Of a stretch of DNA of 64,000 nt, positions 51,190 to 59,322 are shown piece after piece; position 1 is the stretch's first letter, and each line of letters starts with the position of its first letter. The translations under genes and the position numbers were made by a program. A model generated the notes under the pieces. The model saw only the letters and a program-made list of their open reading frames with translations. It made no database searches and was not told the DNA's origin. The stretch lies in NCBI RefSeq assembly GCF_036670025.1, contig NZ_CP137640.1, positions 5,552,001-5,616,000 of the forward strand, written 5' to 3'. This DNA is from Bacillus_BD oryzisoli (GTDB lineage: Bacteria > Bacillota > Bacilli > Bacillales > Cytobacillaceae).

Positions 51190-51954
51190 TCACCGACTCC
51201 TGAACCATCTTTTTCTAAGCAGCCAAAAAAGGATACCTGCGGCTAGGATGCTGGCAGAAAGGTAAAAAATGATCTTCTGTGATCGAAAAGGATTCTGATT
51301 ACTAGGTTCTTTTTCTTCTGCCTTTGAATGTAATAATTTCTTTTCACTATTAGCTTCGTTTTGTTTTGGGTCCTTTTTAGGAAAAATAGTGGAAAGATCA
51401 ATCGTCTCGAATTCACTCGGATCGGTTGCTTTCTGTTTCTTTGTATCTGTAGAAGTCGAATTTGAGTTTACTTTAGTCTGTTCCTTTGATTCAGTGGTTG
51501 GTGTTGGGTCTGGTTTGGAGCTTGATTGTGATTCTGGTTGTTGTGGATTAGTTTCTGGGTTCGGTGTTGGTGCTGGATCTGGTGTTGGCGCGGGTTCTGG
51601 TGTTGGCGCAGGTTCTGGTGTTGGTGCAGGCTCTGGTGTTGGCGCAGGTTCTGGTGTTGGTGCAGGTTCTGGTGTTGGCGCAGGTTCTGGTGTTGGTGCA
51701 GGCTCTGGTGTTGGCGCAGGTTCTGGTGTTGGTGCGGGTTCTGGTGTTGGTGCGGGTTCTGGTGTTGGTGCGGGTTCTGGTGTTGGTGCGGGTTCTGGTG
51801 TTGGCGCAGGTTCTGGTGTAACTATCGGATTTGTAACTGCTGCATAAACTTGTTCAGTCCAACTATTTAACCCAATGTTTCCTAAAATTAACACCATAAA
51901 TATCATGAAAAAATATAGACTTTTTATGGTGTATATTCTTAATTTCATACACAA
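51190..51954 (-). CDS. Surface protein with PEPAPT hexapeptide repeats and C-terminal membrane anchor
   Basis: 254 residues: an N-terminal hydrophobic signal segment (SLYFFMIFMVLILGNIGL), about fourteen tandem PEPAPT units (roughly residues 42-130), a Ser/Thr/Lys-rich linker, and a C-terminal helix (IIFYLSASILAAGILFWLL) followed by RKRWFRSR. The tail resembles a sortase signal but lacks a clear LPXTG, so it is likely membrane-anchored with a stiff proline-rich stalk through the wall. The DNA repeat unit is 18 bases and can change copy number. No catalytic domain seen. Confidence 0.75.
   Translation of the reverse strand: MCMKLRIYTIKSLYFFMIFMVLILGNIGLNSWTEQVYAAVTNPIVTPEPAPTPEPAPTPEPAPTPEPAPTPEPAPTPEPAPTPEPAPTPEPAPTPEPAPTPEPAPTPEPAPTPEPAPTPEPAPTPDPAPTPNPETNPQQPESQSSSKPDPTPTTESKEQTKVNSNSTSTDTKKQKATDPSEFETIDLSTIFPKKDPKQNEANSEKKLLHSKAEEKEPSNQNPFRSQKIIFYLSASILAAGILFWLLRKRWFRSR
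51563..51822. repeat. Tandem 18-base repeat (about 14 units)
   Basis: Unit GGTTCTGGTGTTGGTGCA with third-position variants (ggcgca, ggtgcg), encoding PEPAPT on the minus strand. Confidence 0.92.
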
Positions 51955-52103
51955 TTCCCCCGTTTTGATAATTGCATGAATCTTACAATAAAATTCTTCC
52001 CCTCCTATTCTGTTCTCGATTACATTATAAAAACGGCTCTTTCGTTATTTTAACAGAACACAGGAAACTAAACCACTTTGATGACCACAGGGACAGGTCT
52101 CGC

Positions 52104-52691
52104 TTAATGATCTATTTTTTTGAAATATCGATAAACCTTTTCAAGCTTTTTCTGCTGATTTCCTTTTGGGCCTTCCATATATCCAAATTCAAAGAACTTG
52201 ACTTTCTTAATGCCGACAAAATTAAATAAGGCTCTTTTCATGAGAATTTTATGTGAATTGTTCAACCAGAAGAATGGATAATGAGTGGGCCCCTTCATGG
52301 TGGATACACATACAACGGACTTCCCTTTCAGAAGCCCCTCTGGGAAATATCCCTTCTTATCTTTATAGGCAAAATTGCTGGCAAATAATTGATCGATATA
52401 TCCCAACAACATCGCGGGAGGTCTTCCCCACCAAATGGGATAGATAAAAACGATCTTGTCCGCCCACATAATTTGTTTTCTATATTTTTCAATTTCAGGG
52501 TCCTTATACATATCACGTCTTCTTTTTTCCTCGTTAAATACTAGCAGCGGATTAAAACCCTCTTCGTATAAATCTAATACCTGTATTTCCTTTATATTGG
52601 GATTTTCATTACTTCCTTTTATCACTTTTTGTAAAAAGGCATAATTTAAACTTTTATGATTTGGATATGTAAAAATGATTAGTAGATTCAT
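52104..52691 (-). CDS. NAD(P)H quinone oxidoreductase, flavodoxin-like fold
   Basis: 195 residues from ATG 52691 (MNLLIIFTYPNHKSLNYAFL), preceded by AGAGGTGGG; the frame continues to 52736 but without a site. FAD/FMN fold of the MdaB/NQO family: WADKIVFIYPIWWGRPPAML with the flavin-contacting WW, and GKSVVCVSTMKGP. Two-electron reduction of quinones protects against redox cycling. It diverges from a MarR-type gene with shared palindromes, the standard arrangement of electrophile- or quinone-sensing pairs. Confidence 0.85.
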   Translation of the reverse strand: MNLLIIFTYPNHKSLNYAFLQKVIKGSNENPNIKEIQVLDLYEEGFNPLLVFNEEKRRRDMYKDPEIEKYRKQIMWADKIVFIYPIWWGRPPAMLLGYIDQLFASNFAYKDKKGYFPEGLLKGKSVVCVSTMKGPTHYPFFWLNNSHKILMKRALFNFVGIKKVKFFEFGYMEGPKGNQQKKLEKVYRYFKKIDH

Positions 52692-52705
52692 AGCCCACCT
52701 CTTTA

Positions 52706-52774
52706 TTATCATTTGATAACTAAATAGTAACACCATTCACATTAGTTATCAAATGATAATTGTAATTTGATAAC
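52706..52774. promoter_or_regulatory. MarR-type operators
   Basis: TTATCATTTGATAA at 52706-52719 and TTATCAAATGATAA at 52746-52759 are imperfectly self-complementary and exact complements of each other; a third half TTTGATAAC lies at 52766-52774. They fill the divergent gap and overlap both expected promoters. Confidence 0.8.
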
Positions 52775-52809
52775 AGATTTGTTATTTTGACTAAAAGAGG
52801 TGAGTGATT

Positions 52810-53235
52810 TTGGACAAAAGTGTGCTATTTTTAAAACTTGTTTCATTTACATCTTCTGTTCATCGTGTAAAAAATGAATTAACCATAAATGCGAAGCCCG
52901 CTTCTATTTCGCAGGTTCAATATAACATTCTTGAGCATATCGCCGTTAACCAACCTGTGACACCTAGTGAAATTAACGAATGTCAAAATATGTCCATGCC
53001 GAACACAAGTCGTGAACTTAGCAAGCTAAAGGAGAAAAACTTAATTGAAAAGATCCACGATGGCACGGATCGACGAAAGCAATATATTCGGCTTACACCA
53101 GAAGGAGAATCCCTAATGAAGGAAGCCTTTGCCACCATAGAATCCCGTTTTCTAAAGCGAATTGAACATGCCTCGCAAAAAGATCTAGAACATATCGAAC
53201 ACGCAATCGATATTCTTCAGAGCAAATTGTTTTAA
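52810..53235 (+). CDS. MarR-family transcriptional repressor
   Basis: 141 residues from TTG 52810, 7 bases after AGAGGTG; GTG 52804 in the same frame overlaps that site. Winged helix typical of MarR: ITPSEINECQNMSMPNTSRE-type recognition region and wing EKIHDGTDRRKQYIRLTPEG. It should repress the divergent quinone oxidoreductase and itself through the TTATCAnnTGATAA sites, with an electrophile or phenolic compound as inducer (inference from family). Confidence 0.85.
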   Translation: MDKSVLFLKLVSFTSSVHRVKNELTINAKPASISQVQYNILEHIAVNQPVTPSEINECQNMSMPNTSRELSKLKEKNLIEKIHDGTDRRKQYIRLTPEGESLMKEAFATIESRFLKRIEHASQKDLEHIEHAIDILQSKLF

Positions 53236-53287
53236 TGGATCGCAGGGACAGGTACCGCACCCAGGTGGAACGTTGGCACTGTTCCCC
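53236..53287. repeat. REP-like repeats, diverged inverted pair
   Basis: TGGATCGCAGGGACAGGTACC, GCACCCA, then GTGGAACGTTGGCACTGTTCCCC. A further decayed fragment (CATCCTGTCCCTATGC) follows near 53334. Confidence 0.6.
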
Positions 53288-53379
53288 TGTTTTTCTCAAC
53301 AGACTAAACACGTTGCCTAATCCGATATTTTTCATCCTGTCCCTATGCTTTGGGGCGCACTGTCCTCTTGACCTAATTA

Positions 53380-53404
53380 AAAAAGCTTACTTAAGAGTAA
53401 GCTT
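53380..53404 (-). terminator. Terminator overlapping the cwlJ-type stop codon
   Basis: AAGCTTACT and AGTAAGCTT with loop TTAA; the minus strand ends in TTTTTTAATT. Confidence 0.75.
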
Positions 53405-53846
53405 ATCTTCCGATATAAACACTATCACATGTTCCAGGTTTTGGTTCATAATAACAATGATTTTTAAACTGACCAGAATGTGGTTGACCGTACCATGTTG
53501 GAGGGCATGGAGCGTATGGATTAAAATACCACAATGCATATTTCGCTGGGTGATCTCGCCAATACTCCAAATTCTGTCTGGCTAATCTTCTTTCAGAATC
53601 TCTTGCTCTTTGATAAAATACATTACCTTTTTGAACAGCTTCAAAGGAGAAATTTCCCCCTTGTACTTGAAAAATCACCTGATTAATGGTTCTCACATCT
53701 TTAAAATCTAAACAATCTGCATTCACACGATTTACAATGACATTCCCAACATATAACATTCCCTGTTTTCCTTCACCCTCGGCCTCTGCCCTCATCATCC
53801 TCGCCATTAAGTCCACATCCGAACTTCGGTAACTTACTCTTGCCAT
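53403..53846 (-). CDS. cwlJ: Spore cortex-lytic cell wall hydrolase, CwlJ/SleB family
   Basis: 147 residues from ATG 53846 (MARVSYRSSDVDLMARMMRA), preceded by GGGGGTGAAGAA; a longer frame to 53888 has no site. Hydrolase_2 domain with catalytic Glu in MRAEAEGEGKQGML and the late PYAPCPPTWYGQPHSGQF. CwlJ lacks a signal peptide and is placed in the coat during sporulation to degrade cortex during germination; absence of a signal here supports CwlJ over SleB. The LysM-GH18 gene next door is also spore-hydrolase-like. Confidence 0.88.
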   Translation of the reverse strand: MARVSYRSSDVDLMARMMRAEAEGEGKQGMLYVGNVIVNRVNADCLDFKDVRTINQVIFQVQGGNFSFEAVQKGNVFYQRARDSERRLARQNLEYWRDHPAKYALWYFNPYAPCPPTWYGQPHSGQFKNHCYYEPKPGTCDSVYIGR

Positions 53847-53921
53847 TTCTTCACCCCCGAAGTAAATAGTATGAAAAATAACCTGCATTCATGTAGACTT
53901 TTTAAATTAGACCGCGGGTGT

Positions 53922-53999
53922 TGGGTCGTGGGGACAGGCACCGCGACCCAATTTCACTCAACCAAACCCCTGGGTCACGGTGCCTGTCCCTGCGTTCCA
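53922..53999. repeat. REP-like repeats, inverted pair
   Basis: TGGGTCGTGGGGACAGGCACC with GCGACCCA, a 20-base spacer, then TGGGTCACGGTGCCTGTCCC with TGCGTTCCA. In the divergent gap between the two spore hydrolase genes. Confidence 0.88.
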
Positions 54000-54075
54000 C
54001 TCCGACCCGGACAAATTGCACAATGTTTCGTACCTACATATCTTAGATTATTGAAAATTGTTGGAGGAGATGCTG

Positions 54076-55485
54076 TTGATTATTCATGTTGTTCGCAGTG
54101 GGGAAACACTTTGGCAAATTGCCAATCGTTATAATGTGAACATGAATTCGATAATTGACGTAAATGGGCTGCAAAAACCGAACCAGCTGTTGATTGGACA
54201 ATCAATAGTGATTCCTGTTCCTGGTACATTCCACGTCATTCGATCCGGTGAAACCTTATGGTCAATTTCACAACAATATGGTGTATCTATCCAAACCATT
54301 GTTCAAGAAAATCAATTAACAGATCCAAATGTTTTATATCCAGGCACCACTATAAGAATCCCGTCAAGATTACACATCATTCAATCAGGGGAAACGTTAT
54401 GGGAGATTGCCAACCGTTACGGAACGACTGTTCAAACCATCATTAACGAAAATCAAATCCAAAATCCAAATCTTATTTATCCCGGTATGCAGTTAAGAGT
54501 TCCGCCTCGGAAGCCGACGATTGAGGTAAATGCTTATACGTATCAAGGAGACGCGGCAGGTGCCCAGACGATTCATGAACTTGGCCCGCCGCTAACCTAC
54601 CACAGCCCATTCGCTTACCTTATTAATGAAAAGGGAGATCTTTCTCCTGTAAAAGATGAGTTAATGATTCAAGCTGCTAAATCTGAAGGGGTTGTCCCGA
54701 TGATGGCAATTACCAACTTCACCTCCACAGCAGCAGGATCTAATCTAGCTCATATTGTTTTATCTAGTCCGTCTTTACGCGAAAAAGTGATAACCAATAT
54801 GCTTCGAATCATGGAGGAAAAGGGATACAAAGGGGTTAACATTGATTATGAAAATGTGCTTCCTGCTGATCGCGAATTCTACAATCAGTTCCTTCAGGAA
54901 ACAGTAGACCGCCTGCATCCAAGAGGATATTTTGTCTCGACTGCAGTGGCACCTAAAACGAGCGCCACTCAATCTGGACTGTTGTATGAAGCCCATGATT
55001 ATGAGGCCCACGGAAGGATTGTCGATTTTGTCGTTCTCATGACATATGAATGGGGTTACCGTCTTGGTCCGCCACAAGCCATCTCTCCAATCAATCAGAT
55101 GAGACGAGTGGTCGAATATGCCCGTTCCGTTATGCCGGCAGAAAAAATATTCCTAGGGTTTCAGATATATGCAAGAGATTGGCTTCTCCCTCATGTAAAA
55201 GGTCAAGAGGCAGAAACTTTCAGCCCGCAGGAAGCTATTAATCGTGCCGTAAAATATGGTGCTGAGATACAATACGATCCTCTCTCCCAATCTCCATATT
55301 TCCGTTACGTAGATGAACAAGGTCGAGGACACGAAGTTTGGTTTGAAGACGCCCGAAGCGCTCAGGCAAAATTCAACCTAGCAAAAGAATTTAACCTCAG
55401 AGGAATCAGTTACTGGGCACTAGGTTACCCCTACCCGGCAAACTGGACCCTTTTAAGAGATAATTTTAATATTAGAAAATTATAG
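54076..55485 (+). CDS. LysM-GH18 spore peptidoglycan hydrolase (YaaH/SleL-like)
   Basis: 469 residues from TTG 54076, 8 bases after GGAGG; earlier in-frame starts overlap the site. Three LysM domains (each opening HVVRSGETLWQIANRY or HVIRSGETLWSI-like) bind peptidoglycan, followed by a GH18 barrel from about residue 150 with the catalytic strand GVNIDYENVLP (D-x-D/E core in NIDYEN). SleL/YaaH proteins cleave cortex muramic-lactam glycan during germination. No signal peptide, as expected for a coat-delivered enzyme. Confidence 0.88.
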   Translation: MIIHVVRSGETLWQIANRYNVNMNSIIDVNGLQKPNQLLIGQSIVIPVPGTFHVIRSGETLWSISQQYGVSIQTIVQENQLTDPNVLYPGTTIRIPSRLHIIQSGETLWEIANRYGTTVQTIINENQIQNPNLIYPGMQLRVPPRKPTIEVNAYTYQGDAAGAQTIHELGPPLTYHSPFAYLINEKGDLSPVKDELMIQAAKSEGVVPMMAITNFTSTAAGSNLAHIVLSSPSLREKVITNMLRIMEEKGYKGVNIDYENVLPADREFYNQFLQETVDRLHPRGYFVSTAVAPKTSATQSGLLYEAHDYEAHGRIVDFVVLMTYEWGYRLGPPQAISPINQMRRVVEYARSVMPAEKIFLGFQIYARDWLLPHVKGQEAETFSPQEAINRAVKYGAEIQYDPLSQSPYFRYVDEQGRGHEVWFEDARSAQAKFNLAKEFNLRGISYWALGYPYPANWTLLRDNFNIRKL

Positions 55486-55530
55486 GGTCACGGAGAGGGT
55501 CACGGGGAGGGTCACGGGGAGGTCCCTCTT
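55485..55530. repeat. Tandem 13-base repeat after the GH18 stop
   Basis: GGGTCACGGAGA, GGGTCACGGGGA, GGGTCACGGGGA, then GGTCCCTCTTCCCGTGG. Looks like a slipped, expanded arm of a REP-like repeat that also acts as a hairpin. Confidence 0.7.
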
Positions 55531-55800
55531 CCCGTGGTAGTATTTAATTTTAAGTGCCTTCCTTTATTTCTTAAGTATTTTGGACATGTCTATTCGAAAA
55601 AAGCTCTGTAGCGTCACTTCTTACAAAACTTTACTTTCCTATGCTCTGGGATACGGTACCTGTCCCTGCGTACCATCTAGATGACATTTTTAATGTATAC
55701 TAGATTACAATACCTTGTTATTTTAAAGGATTTCAAACAGCGGAAAAGAAAACAAGTTTCTCATTCATTTTTAAATAAAGAATCAGGAGATGATAATTAG
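55531..55800. other. Gap before acetyltransferase gene
   Basis: 270 bases, with one diverged REP-like repeat; otherwise nothing recognisable. Confidence 0.4.
55647..55675 (+). repeat. REP-like repeat, single, altered arms
   Basis: TGGGATACGGTACCTGTCCC then TGCGTACCA. Confidence 0.7.
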
Positions 55801-56322
55801 ATGGAAAAAATAGTGGTTCGTGATGCAGAAAAAGCGATGTACCCTTCCATTCGGGAACAAAGAATCAATGCTTACCGTGAATACATAGAGGTTCTTCCAG
55901 CAGACCATTGGAATGCATTGAAAAAATCTATTTCTTCGACTATTGCTGAACAGGAAGAAGTAGAATTAATTGTTGCCTTATCCGGTGAAAAAATGGTTGG
56001 AAGCGTTGCTTTATTCCCAACCAAGACAAATGCCTATGAAGGGAATATTGAGGAACTGGACTATCCGGAAATCCGCATGCTTGCCGTAGCCTCAGATGCC
56101 AGGGGCCAAGGGGTGGCATCGGCACTGATTTCTGAATGTATAAAACGTACAAAGGTAAAAAGATTCAACAGGATTGGTCTGCATACGGGGGAATTTATGA
56201 AAAACGCGATCGATCTATATGAAAAAATGGGATTTCAACGCTTACCCCAATACGACTTTATACCAGCCAATGACGGAATTATTGTAAGAGCGTATCAATT
56301 GAAATTTTCCGAACACGAGTAA
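55801..56322 (+). CDS. GNAT-family N-acetyltransferase
   Basis: 173 residues of the GNAT fold. Acetyl-CoA loop in MLAVASDARGQGVASALISE (Q/RxxGxG/A form) and late HTGEFMKNAIDLYEKMGFQR. Cytosolic acyl transfer to an amine of unknown identity. AGGAGATG precedes the ATG. Stands alone with its own terminator. Confidence 0.88.
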   Translation: MEKIVVRDAEKAMYPSIREQRINAYREYIEVLPADHWNALKKSISSTIAEQEEVELIVALSGEKMVGSVALFPTKTNAYEGNIEELDYPEIRMLAVASDARGQGVASALISECIKRTKVKRFNRIGLHTGEFMKNAIDLYEKMGFQRLPQYDFIPANDGIIVRAYQLKFSEHE

Positions 56323-56395
56323 TCCATGGGTCCCGTGTCCCGATTTTGCTTAGCCGTACGAGAACGGGACGAACCCCGTGTACTACAAGCATCTA

Positions 56396-56433
56396 AAAAG
56401 CCCTGTGAGGGAAATCCTTTACAGAGCTTTTTT
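56396..56433 (+). terminator. Terminator of the acetyltransferase gene
   Basis: AAAAAGCCCTGT pairs with ACAGAGCTTTTTT, 12-base loop, T run. Confidence 0.8.
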
Positions 56434-56466
56434 AGTGATTATAAAGTATCGTTGGAGGATGTCCCC

Positions 56467-57714
56467 TTATTCCTTTTGATAGATTCGGTACATTACTGCT
56501 GCCATTTGTGCTCTTGTTATGGGATCAGCTGGACCAAAGTTTCCATTTGGATATCCCGCCATAATGCCTTCTTGTTTCATGGTTTCTATTGCTGAAAAAG
56601 CCCAATAGCTTTTATTTATATCATTGAATTCGCTTGTTTCTGTAGTTGAAACTTGCTGATAAAATCCAGCATTGAAAAACATTTGCGCCATTTGCGCTCT
56701 TGTCATGTAGGTTTCCGGCGAAAACTTACCTGTTCCTATGCCGTTCATAACACCGTGCTGAGCCACTCTCGTGATAAAATCTTTCCCCCAAAAGCTGTCA
56801 GATACATCACTAAACTGAATGTTTTCACCTGTTGGCTTTAATCCTATAAAGTTACTGATCATCTTAGCTGCTTGCGCCCTTGTTAAATTTTCACCTGGTT
56901 TAAATGTCCCATCCGGGTAACCATTTGCCCAGCCCTTTGAAGTAATGAAAGAAATTTCTTCATTAGCCCAATGTCCGACAGTATCCGCGAAGCCTTTCTC
57001 GTCGTATTGGTACAAATTCCATTCTTCCATCACTTTAGTTATTGTATTTCGATAATATTCGCCGCCTAAGTGATTGTAACCCGCATCTGCAATTTCATAT
57101 AAATATTGTTTTGAGGCATCTTCGTTGCTCCAGCCACTATTGATTCGGTCCCTATATTGATTGAGGGCAAATCCATAACGGTAATTCAATAATAAATTAC
57201 CGGACAAATAATTCACAGCCTCTTCATAAGAGGAGAACTTACGATACCAGTTATCTCTTCTTTTATTTTCGTCATAAATAATGCGATCCCTGCCGTAATC
57301 AGCCAAAACAGGAATCGCTTCGTAATCTTCATTTGGTTGTCCTTTTAATTGCCATGCATTAGGTGGATTATATCCCCATGCTTTTATCCCGAAAATATTA
57401 TTTGCATGGATCGCAATTCTTGTTGTTCCATAACCACTTTCGATAATGGCCATTCCCATGATCGCGCTTGTAGGTGCTCCCCACTTAGCGTTTGCAGCCT
57501 TTGCATAAACACCAATTTCATTCACAAATGCTTCTTTTAATTCGATAGAAGGAGTTCCATATATCGATAAATAAGCATTACTGTTTCGACCTAACTCCGC
57601 ATTTTCAAACGGTAAATAATTAATAGAAGCTGCATGTGTCGTCACTGAATTTACGAGTATCATAGTGAAACACAAAGCAATAACCGAAGCAAATCTTGTT
57701 CTACTAACCATCAT
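56467..57714 (-). CDS. N-acetylglucosaminidase with three SLH domains (LytG-like)
   Basis: 415 residues: signal peptide ending around TTHA-ASI, glucosaminidase (GH73) domain at about 45-235 with the likely catalytic Glu in MGMAIIESGYGTTRIA, then three S-layer homology domains (about 245-415; each with TRAQ(A/M)A(K/Q/A)M). It is exported and held to pyruvylated secondary wall polymer, where it trims peptidoglycan. Monocistronic, with the start after GGGG-rich site. The substrate assignment comes from the family. Confidence 0.88.
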   Translation of the reverse strand: MMVSRTRFASVIALCFTMILVNSVTTHAASINYLPFENAELGRNSNAYLSIYGTPSIELKEAFVNEIGVYAKAANAKWGAPTSAIMGMAIIESGYGTTRIAIHANNIFGIKAWGYNPPNAWQLKGQPNEDYEAIPVLADYGRDRIIYDENKRRDNWYRKFSSYEEAVNYLSGNLLLNYRYGFALNQYRDRINSGWSNEDASKQYLYEIADAGYNHLGGEYYRNTITKVMEEWNLYQYDEKGFADTVGHWANEEISFITSKGWANGYPDGTFKPGENLTRAQAAKMISNFIGLKPTGENIQFSDVSDSFWGKDFITRVAQHGVMNGIGTGKFSPETYMTRAQMAQMFFNAGFYQQVSTTETSEFNDINKSYWAFSAIETMKQEGIMAGYPNGNFGPADPITRAQMAAVMYRIYQKE

Positions 57715-58042
57715 CAGTGTAATTTCCCCTTTTTATGAATCTTAGAAACTAGTTACCATAACAAGTTTACAAGCTTCATAGGAAAAAGGGCATAAAAATA
57801 TAAAAATTACTACGTGGTAATTTATTGAAGCGGGCCATTGGTCCTTCATCTCGGTTTAGCTTAACTATGCAGGGTAACGGCCCCTGTTCGCACAACAATA
57901 CTAGGACGCAGGACTCGTCCTGGGTTAATAAACAAGAACAGGCATGGCGTCCAAAGAAAAAAGGAAAGTCCTATAAGAATACATAATTACTGCAGAACTT
58001 TCCTAGTTGGTATTTAATATTGAACTGACTCTCATTTTATTC
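57715..58042. other. Gap with terminator and decayed repeats
   Basis: 328 bases. Contains scraps resembling the REP-like family near 57869-57940 (AACGGCCCCTGTTCGC; AGAACAGGCATGGCGTCC) and the terminator listed next. Confidence 0.4.
57957..58003 (-). terminator. Terminator of DUF2161 gene
   Basis: GGAAAGTCC and GAACTTTCC arms; the minus strand continues TTTTTTC. Confidence 0.65.
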
Positions 58043-58807
58043 TCATCTCTCTAATCCTGGGTCAACGGACCTGTCCCCACGTACCTGTTTTAGATAATAA
58101 TCCGTAATCTCCGGATAATCTTTTACCTCTTCCTTCCCCTTCTCGCTGATTTCATATACACCTCTTTTCACTCTTTCAAACCAACCATAGTAGTTTTTTG
58201 TTAAAATGGAAGAGGTTTTCTCTCCAGTTCCTTTTTCCTTTAAGGATTTTGGCGATAAGGGACCAAAACGTTCAAGATAGCATGCAATCTGAATGCAATT
58301 TTCTTTATAGGCAGTCATAATTTTGGTTCGACTACTGCCCCCCACATTATAATCAGCACTACGCCCTTCAATCTCTTTCATTAAAGATTCTCGCTTACGC
58401 TTGTTTTGTCCCTTGCTTTTACTGCCATTGAACGGCCTAGGATGAAAAAGAATTTCTGCTTTTGTCCCCTTCCCTTGAAAAGAAACCAATATTAACCCGA
58501 GCTCTAACCTCTTCACTAAATGGCATTTATCTCTCCATTGCTTAGAATTCAAACGCCCCTTTGGTCTTGGAATTCCAATGTAGACCTGATCGGTTAACCG
58601 CTGCCGTTTTGCCGCCTGGATGAGTAAATCAACACTTAATGTCAGCTTCAATTCGACAATCACAAGTTCATCATTTTTCACCGCCGCTATGTCACAATCG
58701 TTCACTTCTCCATACACTTCATAATCTTCACGAACAAAATACCTCTGGATCGGTTTATATAAATCTACCTCTTGTAGTTTTCTCGTTTCATTCATATGTC
58801 TCACCAC
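58043..58807 (-). CDS. DUF2161 protein, PD-(D/E)XK nuclease-like, with repeat-derived tail
   Basis: 254 residues. Early part DLYKPIQRYFVREDYEVYGE, then CDIAAVKNDELVIVELKLTL gives the D...ExK core of the PD-(D/E)XK superfamily. The C-terminal third is a winged-helix-like region (ERFGPLSPKSLKEKGTGEK...). The last ten residues (GDRSVDPGLER) come from a REP-like repeat at 58058-58086. Family of unknown function; a nuclease or phosphodiesterase role is inferred from the fold. Not part of an evident defence or restriction set here. Confidence 0.75.
   Translation of the reverse strand: MVRHMNETRKLQEVDLYKPIQRYFVREDYEVYGEVNDCDIAAVKNDELVIVELKLTLSVDLLIQAAKRQRLTDQVYIGIPRPKGRLNSKQWRDKCHLVKRLELGLILVSFQGKGTKAEILFHPRPFNGSKSKGQNKRKRESLMKEIEGRSADYNVGGSSRTKIMTAYKENCIQIACYLERFGPLSPKSLKEKGTGEKTSSILTKNYYGWFERVKRGVYEISEKGKEEVKDYPEITDYYLKQVRGDRSVDPGLER
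58058..58086 (+). repeat. REP-like repeat inside the DUF2161 3' end
   Basis: TGGGTCAACGGACCTGTCCC then CACGTACCT. Translated as the protein tail. Confidence 0.75.
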
Positions 58808-59322
58808 TTAAGTTTCTATACTCCTCAAATATCCTGTTAATCTATTATATATGAATGTTCGGGTTTCTAAGCAATATTTAATAAAAGGAAAGGTTTACTT
58901 GTGCACCGGGTCGCGGTGCCTGTCCCCGCGACCCACTCCCTCGCCCCACCCTCATTACAATAAAATTCCAGCTTTTTTTTGTGATTTCGACCTTTTTTTC
59001 AAAAAGATTTCTATTTGCGAACGTTTTAGAATATTGTTACAATTGTTTATGAAGACTATTGAATATTCAAATATTCTAATAATCAAAACATTATTCAATG
59101 TATAAAGACACTGGGGGGTTTCTTTATTTAACATTGAAAATGTAAGCGATTTCGAATAAGGAGCAGCAGAACCGTCCCTCTGCTTCCGAAACAGAATATT
59201 TATTACTACTTTATTCCTGGGGGGGGAGTAAAATGTAAGGGTTTTCGTATTCATCTTTGTGGATGAAAAAAGGGGCGTTGAAACGAATTGTTTCTAAAAA
59301 ATTAGTAAAGGGGAATTCTGTA
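58808..59322. other. Promoter region of the Rieske dioxygenase genes
   Basis: 515 bases with one perfect REP-like hairpin, GAATATTCAAATATTC at 59061-59076 (similar to a motif upstream of the LigJ-like gene), a cre-like TGTAAGCGATTTCG at 59142, and a diverged repeat scrap near 59160. No additional gene. Confidence 0.45.
58908..58934 (+). repeat. REP-like repeat, perfect hairpin copy
   Basis: GGGTCGCGG, loop TGCCTGTCC, CCGCGACCC: nine perfect pairs. A good reference for the family consensus. Confidence 0.92.

Noticed and set aside
51389..51847. Long Gly/Val/Ser-rich frame opposite the PEPAPT gene
   Set aside because: Produced by the 18-base tandem repeat being open in several frames; no ribosome site and no signal peptide.
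58043..58807. Restriction or defence nuclease system
   Set aside because: The PD-(D/E)XK-like protein has no methylase, helicase or other defence partner nearby.
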